This document shows, in pieces, positions 8,523 to 18,434 of a stretch of 64,000 bases of DNA. Source of the stretch: Coxiella endosymbiont of Amblyomma sculptum (GTDB lineage: Bacteria; Pseudomonadota; Gammaproteobacteria; Coxiellales; Coxiellaceae); assembly GCF_009883795.1 (NCBI RefSeq), contig NZ_CP033868.1, positions 62,001 to 126,000 of the forward strand, read 5' to 3'. The position numbers were made by a program, and so were the translations under genes. The notes under the pieces are model-generated. The model made no database searches. It was not told where the DNA came from and saw only the letters and a program-made list of their open reading frames with translations. Numbering within the stretch: position 1 is the first letter of the stretch; every line of letters starts with the position of its first letter.

Positions 8523-9197
8523 GTGAATTTTGATAGTATTGTGCGTCTTATTTCGGTTGTTATTTTGCCTTTATTGTTCGCCATTACTGTACACGAATTT
8601 GCTCACGGATGGGCGGCCAATAAATTTGGAGATAAAACTGCCTTGATGATGGGTCGGATTACACTGAATCCTATAAAACATATCGATCCTCTAGGCACTC
8701 TCGTCTTGCCAATTCTGATGTTAATTTTGAGTAAATTTACATTTACTTTCGGTTGGGCAAAGCCTGTTCCCGTCACTTGGCAGAATTTAAGAAGACCCCG
8801 CAGAGACATGGCTCTTGTAGCGCTTATGGGTTCTCTAGCCAATTTACTTATGGCATTGTTATGGGCGACTATTGCAAAATTGAGTGTCGTTTTGGGAAAT
8901 GGAACGGAAAACGTTATTATAGGAGACATAACGATTTTCTTTTACAATGCAGGAACTTTTGGAATATTGATCAATATAGTGTGTATGATACTGAATTTAA
9001 TTCCTATCCTTCCTCTAGACGGAGGTCGTATAGTTTCTGCTATTCTACCACCCAAAGCGGCTTGTAAATATTCAAAAATAGAGCCATATGGAATATGGAT
9101 TCTATTGGGATTATCAGTATTTGGATTGCTCGGTCGAATTCTGTTGCCTCTTATTATTCATCTTTCCCAATTTATTCGTTCTTTTTTTGGAATATAA
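8523..9197 (+). CDS. M50-family (site-2-protease-like) membrane metallopeptidase
   Basis: An integral-membrane zinc protease of the Rip/S2P-like group. The zinc-binding HEXXH motif is HEFAH near residue 24, inside the first membrane segment, and the third ligand region is LNLIPILPLDGGRI near residue 165. Several hydrophobic segments follow, ending in a C-terminal helix. The 224-residue length fits the short bacterial subgroup (PF02163) without a PDZ domain. Start GTG 8523. Substrate unknown. The preceding 360 nt hold only the sspB remnant and a small repeat, so it probably has its own promoter. Confidence 0.85.
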   Translation: MNFDSIVRLISVVILPLLFAITVHEFAHGWAANKFGDKTALMMGRITLNPIKHIDPLGTLVLPILMLILSKFTFTFGWAKPVPVTWQNLRRPRRDMALVALMGSLANLLMALLWATIAKLSVVLGNGTENVIIGDITIFFYNAGTFGILINIVCMILNLIPILPLDGGRIVSAILPPKAACKYSKIEPYGIWILLGLSVFGLLGRILLPLIIHLSQFIRSFFGI

Positions 9198-9206
9198 TTT
9201 TTGTTA

Positions 9207-9323
9207 ATGAAAAAGGTGATTTTGAGAGGATTATTTGGCATTTTTGGAAGATGCTGTGAAACAACAGAATCTGAGGATGTTTCTTCTAATGAAATTTTAG
9301 GTTTAAATTTTTTCATAAAATGA
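9207..9323 (+). CDS. Possible 38-residue small protein or gene remnant
   Basis: ATG 9207 opens a short frame beginning MKKVILRGLFGIFGRCCE and closing with TGA at 9321-9323. The basic start, short hydrophobic run and Cys pair look like a damaged lipoprotein or exported-protein signal. No family is recognised and no clear ribosome-binding site is present. It may be the stub of a gene lost between the M50 protease and rsmI, or chance. The rest of 9198-9481 holds nothing recognisable. Confidence 0.2.
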   Translation: MKKVILRGLFGIFGRCCETTESEDVSSNEILGLNFFIK

Positions 9324-9481
9324 CAAAATCTTGTTTTCTTCTATAGGACATTGGTTTCTTATCTTAATAAGATTAATAATAAGACGACAATAGGAATTGG
9401 AAGGATTTTTTTCTTAAGTACTTACAGAAAATTTCTTTAATTTTGATTAATGTCCAGAAAGCGTTTTAATAATGGTGCGTT

Positions 9482-10333
9482 GTGTCTGGTTGTTTGTATA
9501 TTGTTTCTACTCCAATTGGTAATCGAGGTGATATTACTCTGAGGGCAATTGAGGTATTGCAATCTGTTGATTTAATTGCAGCGGAAAGTCCAAGATATAG
9601 CAAAGGTTTGTTACAGTACTATGGAATAAAGACTAGTGTGTTGTCTTTAAATACACATAATGAATCTACCCTTTCTACTTTACTGTGTAAAAAATTACAA
9701 CGTGGGCTTAGTATTGCCATTATTTCTGATGCGGGAACTCCACTAATTAGTGATCCAGGCTATCGATTAGTCGTTGCAGCGCAAAAAGTAAACATTAGAA
9801 TTGTATCCATTCCGGGAGCTTGCGCAGGAATTTCCGCTCTAGTATCTTCGGGTTTGTCTACTGACCGTTTTGTTTTTGAAGGATTTCTTTCCGCAAAAGA
9901 CGGATTACGGAGAAAAAAACTAGAAGCATTAAAAATGGAATCGCGTACCCTCATTTTTTACGAGTCTGTGTATCGTATTAAAAATTTGATTAACCTATTA
10001 AGCGAAATTTTTGGTTCGGAACGTATAGCTACGGTTGCTCGAGAATTAACAAAAAAGTTTGAAACCATCTATACAAATTCTCTACTAGAATTAAAAAAAT
10101 GGATAAGTGTAAATTTAATTCAAAAGAAGGGTGAATTTGTAGTTCTCGTTGAAGGATATTTTGAGAATACAAAGAAAACAAAAAAGAAGGAGCAATATCA
10201 TCTATTAAGTGTACTACTTAGTGAATTGTCACTCACGCAAGCAGTGTCTTTAGCTGTAAGAATAAGCGGAATTTCACGAAAAAAACTCTATTCGCTAGCA
10301 CTTGCTATCCAGAAAAATTCTTATCCGTTGTAG
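9482..10333 (+). CDS. rsmI: 16S rRNA (cytidine1402-2'-O)-methyltransferase
   Basis: Methylates the 2'-O of C1402 in the decoding centre. The tetrapyrrole-methylase fold shows STPIGNRGDITLRAIEVL near the N-terminus, IAIISDAGTPLISDPGYRLV near residue 80, RTLIFYES and ARELTKKFE. Length (283) is normal. The usual AEDTR motif is replaced by AESPR near residue 40, an unexpected change in a very conserved loop. Start GTG 9482. It is convergent with purN, 40 nt away. Identity is secure; full activity is less certain because of the motif change. Confidence 0.9.
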   Translation: MSGCLYIVSTPIGNRGDITLRAIEVLQSVDLIAAESPRYSKGLLQYYGIKTSVLSLNTHNESTLSTLLCKKLQRGLSIAIISDAGTPLISDPGYRLVVAAQKVNIRIVSIPGACAGISALVSSGLSTDRFVFEGFLSAKDGLRRKKLEALKMESRTLIFYESVYRIKNLINLLSEIFGSERIATVARELTKKFETIYTNSLLELKKWISVNLIQKKGEFVVLVEGYFENTKKTKKKEQYHLLSVLLSELSLTQAVSLAVRISGISRKKLYSLALAIQKNSYPL

Positions 10334-10373
10334 TAGTTTTTTCGTAATGCCGTCGTATCGAAAACACTACGCA

Positions 10374-11069
10374 TTATAAATCGACGATAATTTTTCCTTT
10401 CTGAAATTTTTCAAGTTCTGTAATTTTGATCTGTTTTCCCGTCTTGGGTAATATTTCTTGATCTAGTAAGACACTATTTCCCAGTAGTGTCAAACGATTA
10501 TTTGTAATCCAAGAAAGAACTTGAGGATATGCGATGTGTTCAAGAAAATGCACTCGTGTACATAAACTTTCCGGAGTATCGGAAGACAAAACAAAGAGTT
10601 TGGCTTGGCAAATAATGGGACCACCGTCTGTAAATTCTGTTACATAGTGAATACTAACACCGTGTTCTTGATTGCTTGTTGACAATACACGAGAATGCGT
10701 ATTAAGTCCTGGATATTGAGGAAGGAGGGACGGATGGACATTGAGTATCCGTCCTGCGTAACGGCGTACAAAATTACCGCTCAATTTCCTTATAAAACCG
10801 GCTAGAAGAATTAATTTAGGACAATATTTATCAATAGTTTTTTGGAGAGTCCATTCAAAACTACTGCGATCAGAAAACTCATTGTGAGGAAGAATTTCAG
10901 TTGGGATACGATGTTTCTGGGCCCGTTCTAGTCCATAAGCATCTTTTCGATTGCTGATAACTGCACGTATTTCTACTGCTAAACCATGATGCTGTATTGC
11001 GTTAATGATGGCTTGTAGATTACTGCCATTCCCTGAAATGAGAACAACAATAGGTAATTTGATTTTCAC
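10374..11069 (-). CDS. purN: Phosphoribosylglycinamide formyltransferase
   Basis: Third step of de novo purine synthesis, transferring formyl from 10-formyl-THF to [21 protein letters not shown] marks the phosphate-binding N-terminus, and the active site has [24 protein letters not shown] and [12 protein letters not shown]. Start GTG 11069 is chosen because it overlaps the purM stop as GTGA, the standard coupling; TTG one codon upstream is the alternative. The C-terminus extends past the compact E. coli form (212), with a basic lysine-rich tail. Translationally coupled to purM. Confidence 0.94.
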   Translation of the reverse strand: MKIKLPIVVLISGNGSNLQAIINAIQHHGLAVEIRAVISNRKDAYGLERAQKHRIPTEILPHNEFSDRSSFEWTLQKTIDKYCPKLILLAGFIRKLSGNFVRRYAGRILNVHPSLLPQYPGLNTHSRVLSTSNQEHGVSIHYVTEFTDGGPIICQAKLFVLSSDTPESLCTRVHFLEHIAYPQVLSWITNNRLTLLGNSVLLDQEILPKTGKQIKITELEKFQKGKIIVDL

Positions 11070-12121
11070 CAATACATCAAAACCTTAGGGTGCTTATGAG
11101 AAAAAAGTTGAATTTCACCAATAATCCAAGCTTTTTCGCCAAGATTCAAAAGAGCATCCAGAATTTTATTTGTGTCTTTTTTTGCAACACAAAGAACCAT
11201 GCCTACTCCTACATTAAAAGTATGCAACATATCTTGTGTCTTTACTTTACCTTCTTTTTGTAACCACTGAAAAATTACTGGCCACTCCCAACTACGAGTA
11301 TTGATAGTAGCTCGCATAGATGGAGGTAATACACGAGAGATATTATCTATCAATCCTCCACCCGTAATATGAGCTATAGCGTGGAGACTACAATGGTGGT
11401 GTAGAACAAGATGTTTGACGGTCTGAGCATAAATTCGAGTAGGTGTCAGCAGTACTTCTCCAAGAGAAGTATCTTCAAAAGAGTCGGTAAGTTGCGCTTT
11501 AGCGCGATCAAGAATTTTATAAATCAGCGAATAACCATTAGAATGCGGACCGGATGCTGCTAAAGCGATTAAGATATCGCCTAGACATACTTTATTGCTA
11601 CTTACAATCTTCTCTTTTTCAATAATACCTACACAAAATCCTGCGAGTTCGTAATCAGAAGTCTTATAGAATCCTGGCATTTCTGCTGTTTCGCCACCGA
11701 CCAAAGCTATCCTTGCTGTTTCACAGCCTTTTCCGATTCCCATGAGAACTTGTCGAGCTTGATCAATATTTAGGGATCCTGTGGCATAGTAGTCTAAAAA
11801 AAATAAAGGTTCTGCTCCACTAGTAATGATATCGTTTACGCACATAGCAACCAAGTCAATCCCGATTGTATTGTGTCGGTTAAGAGCAGTAGCCAGTTTT
11901 AATTTAGTTCCCACTCCGTCCGTTCCTGAAACTAAAATAGGGTGAGTATAACCACTCGGTAACTCGAACAATCCATTAAATCCCCCGATGCTGTTCAAAA
12001 CCTCTGGACGATGGGTACGTTTGGCAACAGACTTAATTGAGTTTATGAACAGATTAGCTTTTTCGATGTCTACACCGGCAGTGCGATAAGATAAATATTT
12101 TTTAGATTCTGATCCCGACAT
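11066..12121 (-). CDS. purM: Phosphoribosylformylglycinamidine cyclo-ligase (AIR synthetase)
   Basis: Fifth purine step, ATP-dependent closure of FGAM to AIR. Recognisable segments are [13 protein letters not shown] at the N-terminus, [13 protein letters not shown] near residue 64, [13 protein letters not shown], the glycine-rich [12 protein letters not shown] near residue 140 and [10 protein letters not shown]. Length 351 is typical. ATG 12121. It heads the purMN operon, sharing 4 nt with purN. The 437-nt spacer upstream separates it from the divergent SerB-like gene and must hold its promoter. Confidence 0.96.
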   Translation of the reverse strand: MSGSESKKYLSYRTAGVDIEKANLFINSIKSVAKRTHRPEVLNSIGGFNGLFELPSGYTHPILVSGTDGVGTKLKLATALNRHNTIGIDLVAMCVNDIITSGAEPLFFLDYYATGSLNIDQARQVLMGIGKGCETARIALVGGETAEMPGFYKTSDYELAGFCVGIIEKEKIVSSNKVCLGDILIALAASGPHSNGYSLIYKILDRAKAQLTDSFEDTSLGEVLLTPTRIYAQTVKHLVLHHHCSLHAIAHITGGGLIDNISRVLPPSMRATINTRSWEWPVIFQWLQKEGKVKTQDMLHTFNVGVGMVLCVAKKDTNKILDALLNLGEKAWIIGEIQLFSHKHPKVLMYW

Positions 12122-12558
12122 AAAACTAAAATGCGTAAGATAGCAAAATTATGTAGATAAAAGGAAGAGAAAATTCGTAATAATTTTTTGGAAAAATTAT
12201 AAGATTGATTTTAGTGTAAAAGTGTTTAGAAGCAGAAAGTTGTATTTGTAGCGTTTCTATTGATCAATTGATCATAAGATACATCGGAGATCGATTGTAT
12301 CTTTCAGAAAGATTTTGAAAATTAAGAAATAAATTGCTATTTCCAGAATGTCTCTACGATTCCAATTCTTATTTTGAGTAGACTGGATTGAAGGTTTTTT
12401 CCATATACGCATTTCACAACTACGAAAAATGAAGGAATAGAAAAATAATATTTTTCATATTTGTTCAAATCCCTAAAGATAGGGATAATAATTTTGGTAA
12501 TCTTATTTGTTATGTATAATAGAAACGTACGGTAAATCTTTTGAGAACAGAGTAAAAA
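12122..12558. other. Divergent intergenic region between purM and the SerB-like gene
   Basis: No coding frame is recognised. The region holds a perfect 14-bp palindrome TGATCAATTGATCA at 12261-12274 and a promoter candidate for the rightward gene. As the only spacer between two divergent genes, it should contain promoters for both. A gene lost from this position cannot be excluded, but I found no motif of one. Confidence 0.4.
12492..12520 (+). promoter_or_regulatory. Promoter candidate for the SerB-like phosphatase
   Basis: A perfect TATAAT at 12515-12520 with TTTTGG 17 nt upstream (12492-12497). The -10 is strong, the -35 weak. The gene starts at 12559, giving a leader of about 30 nt. Confidence 0.45.
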
Positions 12559-13332
12559 ATGTTTCGTGCCGATTGGGAATTGACAAAACCTCTTGATGCT
12601 ATTGTCTTTGATTGTGATGGAACCCTAAGTCAGATTAAAGGAATAGAATATTTGGCAACGAGTAATCATGTTGACACTGACGTTCGATTATTAACAGACG
12701 TTGCAACAAATCTTACAGGAATTAATGTAGATATTTATCGAAAATGTTTAGATTTAGTTCATCCTACGATCGATCAGGTATCTCATTTGAGTAAATATTA
12801 CTATGACAATTTAACACCGGATGCCGATAGAGTGATAGCTATATTTCAAGATATGAATAAGCCTGTCTACGTAATTTCTGCTGGAATCAAAATGGCAGTA
12901 GAAGCGTTTGCTGAACGTCTAGGTATTCCTACTGCACACGTTTTTGCGGTCGAGGTGTACTTTGATAGCAAAGGGCAATTTAATGCCTATGATGAAGATT
13001 CTCCAATGATTTCTCAATTAGGAAAATGCAAAATAATTAAGAATCTAATAAAACAATATCCTCGAATTGCGCATATTGGTGACGGAATGAATGATATAGA
13101 AGCTGCTAATGTAACAGAAAGGTTCATTGGATATGGTGGATCTTGCTATCGACACCACATTGCGAAATTATGTGACTTTTATATTACAGCAAAGACACTA
13201 GCGCCAGTTTTGCCTTTGTGTCTAGTATTCGATGAACAGAAACAATTGTCACAAGAAGACAGAAACCTTTTCCAAAAAGGTCTGAATCAAATTCATCAAG
13301 GGAATTTATTAATGGAGACCGGTTTGTCATGA
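12559..13332 (+). CDS. HAD-IB family phosphatase, SerB-like
   Basis: A haloacid-dehalogenase phosphatase. Motif I is FDCDGTLS with both nucleophile aspartates near residues 18-20, motif II is the Ser in VISAGI near residue 114, motif III a downstream Lys in GKCKIIKNL, and motif IV is HIGDGMNDIEAA near residue 174. This matches phosphoserine phosphatase-type enzymes, but the insert and C-terminal half diverge from E. coli SerB. Substrate is therefore uncertain; phosphoserine is plausible and would supply serine and glycine to the gcv operon. ATG 12559. Confidence 0.8.
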   Translation: MFRADWELTKPLDAIVFDCDGTLSQIKGIEYLATSNHVDTDVRLLTDVATNLTGINVDIYRKCLDLVHPTIDQVSHLSKYYYDNLTPDADRVIAIFQDMNKPVYVISAGIKMAVEAFAERLGIPTAHVFAVEVYFDSKGQFNAYDEDSPMISQLGKCKIIKNLIKQYPRIAHIGDGMNDIEAANVTERFIGYGGSCYRHHIAKLCDFYITAKTLAPVLPLCLVFDEQKQLSQEDRNLFQKGLNQIHQGNLLMETGLS

Positions 13333-13378
13333 AGACAGAACCATTTTAGGTTTTTTAATCTTTATTTTATTTTTTATT

Positions 13379-13408
13379 AAGGATAATACTTTTAAGGATG
13401 ATACTTTA
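13379..13408. repeat. Imperfect 15-bp tandem repeat
   Basis: AAGGATAATACTTTT (13379-13393) is followed directly by AAGGATGATACTTTA (13394-13408), 13 of 15 identical. It lies in the convergent spacer between the SerB-like gene and accC. Probably slippage in neutral DNA. Confidence 0.6.
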
Positions 13409-13458
13409 GAAAATACTTTCAAAAAAGTTCTCTACATTACAAGAATAGTTCTCTCTAA

Positions 13459-14832
13459 CTACAGATCATGATTCTGTGGATTTAGTAAATCTTCGAAAGA
13501 AGAGGTATTCTGAATTTCTATGCAGGAATTCTCGTTCTCCATTATCATCTGGTTCTCCATTATCATCTGATGGAGTGGAACGTTGGTTTTTATTCCCTCA
13601 ATTACCAGTTCGCTTAGCGCGTTTTTCATTCTAGAAACAGTCTCAGGACGGTTTTCATTGTGAACAATCAATTTACCAATAAGAGAATCATAATAGGGCG
13701 GCACTCGATAATTTGTATAGAGATGAGAATCCATACGAACACCCAATCCCCCAGGGGCATGATAGGTAGTTACAGTTCCAGAGGAAGGAATAAAATTTTT
13801 GGGATCTTCGGCATTAATACGACATTCAATCGCATGGCCTTTAATTGCAATATCTTTTTGTTTGTAGCGTAGTGGGTGTCCGGCAGCTATACGAATTTGT
13901 TCTTTTACAATATCAACGCCCGTAATCATCTCCGTAACAGGATGTTCAACTTGAATTCGTGTGTTCATTTCGATGAAGTGGAATTCGCCTTCTTTGTAAA
14001 GGAATTCAAATGTCCCAGCGCTTCGATAACTCATGGCAATACAAGCTTGTACACACCATTTACCAATGGTAGTGCGTTGTTCTAATGTTATGCCTGGAGC
14101 GGGAGCTTCTTCAATAATTTTCTGATGACGACGTTGTATTGAACAATCGCGTTCACCAAGATGGATAGCATTCCCTTTACCATCACCCAAAACTTGAATT
14201 TCAATATGTCTAGGATTCTTGAGATATTTCTCCATATAGACTTCATCTGTTCCAAAAGCAGTGGTCGCTTCCATTCTTGTTAAAGTAATAAAATTTAATA
14301 AATCCGTTTCCTGATGTACCACACGCATGCCTCGACCGCCTTCTCCATTACTAGCCTTAATTAAAATAGGATAACCGATATGTCGAGCAATGGCTATATT
14401 GACATTATCGTCTTTACTTAGGGCACCATCTGATCCAGAAATACAAGGCAATCCTGCGGATTTTATGGTCTTGAGAGCTGAAATTTTATTTCCCATAAGG
14501 CGAATGGAATCAAAAGTGGGTCCGATAAATGTAAATCCACTATTTTCTACTTGCTCAGCAAAATTTGGATTTTCTGAGAGAAAACCATAACCTGGATGAA
14601 TGGCATCAGCGCGAACAATTTCGGCAGCTGCAATGACAGCGGGAATACTCAGATAACTACTGGCTCTATTGGGCGGGCCAATACAAACCGCTTCGTCTGC
14701 CAAACGTACGTGCATAAGATTTTGATCAGCAGTAGAGTAAGTAGCTACTGTTTGGATACCCATTTCCTTACAAGCTCGATGAATCCGCAACGCAATCTCT
14801 CCTCGATTGGCAATTAATATTTTCTTAAACAC
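13459..14832 (-). CDS. accC: Acetyl-CoA carboxylase, biotin carboxylase subunit
   Basis: ATP-dependent carboxylation of biotin on AccB, the first step of fatty-acid synthesis. [18 protein letters not shown] and [15 protein letters not shown] form the N-terminal domain, [14 protein letters not shown] is the glycine-rich ATP-grasp loop near residue 160, and [14 protein letters not shown] the catalytic region near residue 287. The 457-residue length is about 8 longer than E. coli; part of the excess is an exact 18-bp tandem duplication near the 3' end, giving a repeated MIMENQ. It lies 12 nt after accB. prmA, a frequent neighbour, is absent. Confidence 0.96.
   Translation of the reverse strand: MFKKILIANRGEIALRIHRACKEMGIQTVATYSTADQNLMHVRLADEAVCIGPPNRASSYLSIPAVIAAAEIVRADAIHPGYGFLSENPNFAEQVENSGFTFIGPTFDSIRLMGNKISALKTIKSAGLPCISGSDGALSKDDNVNIAIARHIGYPILIKASNGEGGRGMRVVHQETDLLNFITLTRMEATTAFGTDEVYMEKYLKNPRHIEIQVLGDGKGNAIHLGERDCSIQRRHQKIIEEAPAPGITLEQRTTIGKWCVQACIAMSYRSAGTFEFLYKEGEFHFIEMNTRIQVEHPVTEMITGVDIVKEQIRIAAGHPLRYKQKDIAIKGHAIECRINAEDPKNFIPSSGTVTTYHAPGGLGVRMDSHLYTNYRVPPYYDSLIGKLIVHNENRPETVSRMKNALSELVIEGIKTNVPLHQMIMENQMIMENENSCIEIQNTSSFEDLLNPQNHDL
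13534..13569. repeat. Exact 18-bp tandem duplication inside accC
   Basis: GTTCTCCATTATCATCTG occurs at 13534-13551 and again at 13552-13569 with no mismatch. It is in frame and duplicates six residues close to the AccC C-terminus, outside the catalytic core. Confidence 0.9.
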
Positions 14833-14844
14833 AGAAATCCTCTA

Positions 14845-15315
14845 TTAATCTTTCTTGAGAAGAAAAAGTGGTTGATTAAATTCCACCGGCTGTCCATCTT
14901 CAACAAGACAAGCAGTAACAACACCGTTTTTATCAGCTTCAATCTTGTTAAATATTTTCATTGCTTCAATAATACATATTATATCACCCACTGAGATCTG
15001 TTGCCCAATTTCTACGAAAGGTTGCGTTTTAGGTGTTGGGGACAAATAAACTGTTCCTACCATAGGAGATTTTAAGGAAAAACTGTTTGAGATTTCTGAA
15101 TCGGACGATTTCTTTAAGTTTGGTGTGGTTTGATTGGGTATACTGGAGGATTCTGGAGAATTGGTTACGACAGTGGAAACCGGATGAGAGATAGAAATTC
15201 CGTCTTGAGGAAATTGACTGATCCGTATCAATCCTTTACTAGACTTTATTTCAATTTCTTTAATTCTTGTTCCATTGATCAGCTTAACAAGTCTTTTAAT
15301 CTCGCAGATGTCCAC
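14845..15315 (-). CDS. accB: Acetyl-CoA carboxylase, biotin carboxyl carrier protein
   Basis: Carries biotin between AccC and the carboxyltransferase. The N-terminal MDICEIKRLVKLI helix, a Ser/Pro/Thr-rich linker around residues 40-75, and the C-terminal biotinyl domain are all visible. The biotin attachment site is EAMKIFNKIEAD, with lysine near residue 117; the usual EAMKMMN varies at two positions after the lysine. Length 156 equals E. coli. GTG 15315 is the only start giving the family MDI beginning. It heads accBC; no aroQ is found upstream. Confidence 0.95.
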   Translation of the reverse strand: MDICEIKRLVKLINGTRIKEIEIKSSKGLIRISQFPQDGISISHPVSTVVTNSPESSSIPNQTTPNLKKSSDSEISNSFSLKSPMVGTVYLSPTPKTQPFVEIGQQISVGDIICIIEAMKIFNKIEADKNGVVTACLVEDGQPVEFNQPLFLLKKD

Positions 15316-15570
15316 AAAAACTCCTTACCGGCATTAAGCGTTAGAGATAGTGACGTTTCAAATTATTTTTCGAGAATCCTCGGAAATTCTGGGGAGGGAT
15401 TTTGCCCTACATTGTTGTAGTTGTCTAGAATTAGAGAAAAATATCAAATTCGATATAAAACTTGGATTGTCCTCTTTCTCCACTTGTTTTCAACATTGCC
15501 CTTTTACTAAAAGAATTTTGTACAGTGCTGAGATTAGATATTTTTTAAAGATGGAGAAAATGGCATACGG

Positions 15571-18294
15571 TTAGACAAATTTTGTTTTTTCTGATAATCC
15601 GCCGCTATTTTTTTTCAACTGAGTTGATAGCAGTATTTGACGGAGTACAAATTGTAGGATTCCATCGTGTTTGTAATAAATTAACTCTCTTTCTGTATCA
15701 ATTCGACAATTTAGAACGATGCTTTCGACAGTACTATTTTTACGCTTGATCTTCATGGTAACATCTTTTCTGGGATACAGATTGTCTTTTATTCCGGTAA
15801 TGTCTATCACTTCGCTGCCATCTAATTCTAAATTTTTTCGGTTGATATTGTTTTTAAATTCAAGTGGTAAAACTCCCATACCTACTAGATTAGAACGATG
15901 AATGCGTTCGAAACTCTCTGCAATAACGGCTTTAATACCCAACAATTTTGTACCTTTAGCAGCCCAATCTCGTGAAGAGCCTGTTCCGTACTCCTTTCCA
16001 GCAACAATTACTAACGGAACGTTTTCACCACGGTATTTCATCGCAGCATCGTAGATAAATAGTTTTTCGCCATCTGGGTAGTGTTTGGTGAACCCCCCTT
16101 CTATACCGGATAACATCTCGTTTTTAATTCTAGTATTCGAAAAAGTACCTCGCACCATCACTTCGTAGTTTCCTCTACGAGAACCGTAGGAATTAAAGTT
16201 TTTAATACCGACACCTTGTCTGATCAAGTACTCACCAGCAGGGTGATCTGGTTGAATAAATCCTGCTGGGGAGATATGATCTGTTGTTACGCTATCCCCA
16301 AGAATAGCTAAGATGCGCGCTTCTTTTATTTCTTCTAAAGATTTAGGGTAGATACTGACTCCCTCAAAAAATGGGGGTTTTTTTACATAGGTGGAATTTT
16401 TCTGCCATTCGAACGTATTGTTCGCAGATGTGGCAATTCGTTGCCAATCGGTATTTCCTAAAAATACACCTGAATATTTGCTACGAAACATCTTGTGGCT
16501 CACTTGTTGAAGTGCTTTAGAAATTTCTACATGCGTGGGCCAAATGTCCCGTAAAAAAATCAACTTTCCATAATTACTAACTCCTAATGGATCCTTAGTA
16601 AGGTCAATGTGGGTGGTTCCCGCTAGGGAAAAAGCAACTACTAAAGGAGGAGAAGCTAACCAGTTTGCTTTAACCAATGGATGAATGCGACCTTCGAAGT
16701 TTCGGTTTCCTGATAAAACGGATGAAACAATCAAATCATTTTCTACGATTTTTTGAGCAATCACTTTAGGCAACGGGCCAGAATTTCCGATACAAGTTGT
16801 ACAACCGTACCCTACTAAATAAAATCCAAGTTGTTCTAAAAAATCGATTAATTTAGTTCTTTTTAAATAATCCATTACCACTTTAGATCCTGGAGCCAGC
16901 GAACATTTCACCCAGAATTTTCTTCTTAAACCTTTTTCTACAGCTGCTTTAGCAAGCAATCCCGCAGAAAGCATCACATTGGGATTAGAAGTATTAGTAC
17001 AACTGGTGATTGCTGCAATAACTATATCTCCATGATGGAGATCAAAATTGTCTGTATTCTTACATACTTGTTCTAATTTCTGAATGTGTTTGGTTTCAGT
17101 AATAAAATTCTCAGTAGCTTTTTTTGTATCGGACAGTTTGATACGGTCTTGCGGTCGTGTCGGACCTGCTAGACTGGGCTCAACTGTAGAGAGGTCTAAA
17201 GAAAGTGTGTTGCTGAAAATAACTTCTGATGTATTTTGCGTTGTATCGTACCACAAGCCTTGTTCTTGAGAATAAGATTCTACTAACGCAATAACTTCAG
17301 GATCACGGTCAGTTAATTTCATGTATTTGATAGTCTCTACATCAATAGGAAAAAGACCGCAGGTAGCCCCATATTCAGGAGCCATATTGCTAATAGTTGC
17401 CCGATCAGCAAGAGAAAGTTTAGAAAGTCCTGGGCCATAGAATTCTACAAATTTTCCAACTACACCTAGACGACGTAGCATTTGAGTTATTGTTAGAACA
17501 AGATCAGTGGCATTTACTCCCTCTTGCAATCCACCTGATAAATAGAAACCTACCACCTCGGGAATTGACATAGATACGGATTGTCCGAGCATAACTGCTT
17601 CCGCTTCAATTCCTCCAACCCCCCATCCTAGAACACCTAAACCGTTGATCATGGTAGTGTGACTGTCGGTACCAACAACTGTATCCGGGTAAGCGAACAA
17701 TTTATCTTCTACTTGGCTACACCATATTACACGTCCTAAGTATTCCAAATTCACTTGGTGGCAAATACCGGTTCCGGGGGGAATTAGTTGGAAGTGGCGA
17801 AATGCTTGCTGCCCCCATTTTAGAAATGTATATCGCTCATAATTCCTTTGCATTTCTATACGAACATTTTCATGAAAAGCCTTTCTATTCCCAAATGTAT
17901 CTACTTGGACTGAATGATCAACAATAAGATGTACAGGACAATGAGGATTAATTTTGTCTGGGCTTCTTTTCATAGACACCATAGCATCTCGCATAGCAGC
18001 TAAATCTATCAAGGCAGGAACACCAGTGAAATCCTGCATCAGTACTCTAGTAGGACGGTAGGTGATTTCTTGATCAGAATGTTTTTCTCGTGTCCAATGT
18101 GCAAAAGCTTCGATATGCTTGCGAGTGGTCGTGTATCCGTCTTCATATCTCAGTTGATTTTCCAAAAGAATTTTCAGAGAGAATGGAAGACGATGGATGT
18201 TCGATAGCCCTGCTTCCTCTGCAGCTACAAGACTGTAATAAAAATAAGTTTTTCCCTTGACGGTTAATGTGCGTAGCGTTTTGAACGAATCCAT
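15571..18294 (-). CDS. acnA: Aconitate hydratase A
   Basis: TCA-cycle interconversion of citrate and isocitrate. The IRP1/AcnA-type architecture is clear: VLMQDFTGVPALIDLAAMR near residue 87, VGTDSHTTMINGLG near residue 206, the first [4Fe-4S] cysteine in ITSCTNTSNP and the other two in GCTTCIGNSGPL. The C-terminal swivel domain carries SVTTDHISPAG and YGTGSSRDWAAKG. The 907-residue length is slightly above E. coli AcnA (891), with extra residues at the C-terminus. ATG 18294. Its upstream region abuts the groESL heat-shock promoter, so the two transcription units are divergent. Confidence 0.96.
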   Translation of the reverse strand: MDSFKTLRTLTVKGKTYFYYSLVAAEEAGLSNIHRLPFSLKILLENQLRYEDGYTTTRKHIEAFAHWTREKHSDQEITYRPTRVLMQDFTGVPALIDLAAMRDAMVSMKRSPDKINPHCPVHLIVDHSVQVDTFGNRKAFHENVRIEMQRNYERYTFLKWGQQAFRHFQLIPPGTGICHQVNLEYLGRVIWCSQVEDKLFAYPDTVVGTDSHTTMINGLGVLGWGVGGIEAEAVMLGQSVSMSIPEVVGFYLSGGLQEGVNATDLVLTITQMLRRLGVVGKFVEFYGPGLSKLSLADRATISNMAPEYGATCGLFPIDVETIKYMKLTDRDPEVIALVESYSQEQGLWYDTTQNTSEVIFSNTLSLDLSTVEPSLAGPTRPQDRIKLSDTKKATENFITETKHIQKLEQVCKNTDNFDLHHGDIVIAAITSCTNTSNPNVMLSAGLLAKAAVEKGLRRKFWVKCSLAPGSKVVMDYLKRTKLIDFLEQLGFYLVGYGCTTCIGNSGPLPKVIAQKIVENDLIVSSVLSGNRNFEGRIHPLVKANWLASPPLVVAFSLAGTTHIDLTKDPLGVSNYGKLIFLRDIWPTHVEISKALQQVSHKMFRSKYSGVFLGNTDWQRIATSANNTFEWQKNSTYVKKPPFFEGVSIYPKSLEEIKEARILAILGDSVTTDHISPAGFIQPDHPAGEYLIRQGVGIKNFNSYGSRRGNYEVMVRGTFSNTRIKNEMLSGIEGGFTKHYPDGEKLFIYDAAMKYRGENVPLVIVAGKEYGTGSSRDWAAKGTKLLGIKAVIAESFERIHRSNLVGMGVLPLEFKNNINRKNLELDGSEVIDITGIKDNLYPRKDVTMKIKRKNSTVESIVLNCRIDTERELIYYKHDGILQFVLRQILLSTQLKKNSGGLSEKTKFV

Positions 18295-18406
18295 CGCAGA
18301 AATTCCACAAAATTTATGAAAACACAGTTGAGCTTACCATAATCTTCTTCACTTTTAACCACATAATTTTTAGTGCAAAATTCTACCAAAACTCTGTGTA
18401 CTTACT

Positions 18407-18434
18407 CTTGAATTCTTTCTCAGTATCCCCATAT
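18407..18434 (+). promoter_or_regulatory. Sigma-32 (RpoH) heat-shock promoter of groESL
   Basis: CTTGAA at 18407-18412, a 14-nt spacer and CCCCATAT at 18427-18434 match the sigma-32 consensus (CTTGAAA, 13-15 nt, CCCCATNT) at nearly every position. Transcription from about 18440 gives a leader of roughly 170 nt before groES. The leader contains a short GC hairpin, CGCCG/CGGCG, near 18475-18495. Confidence 0.8.
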
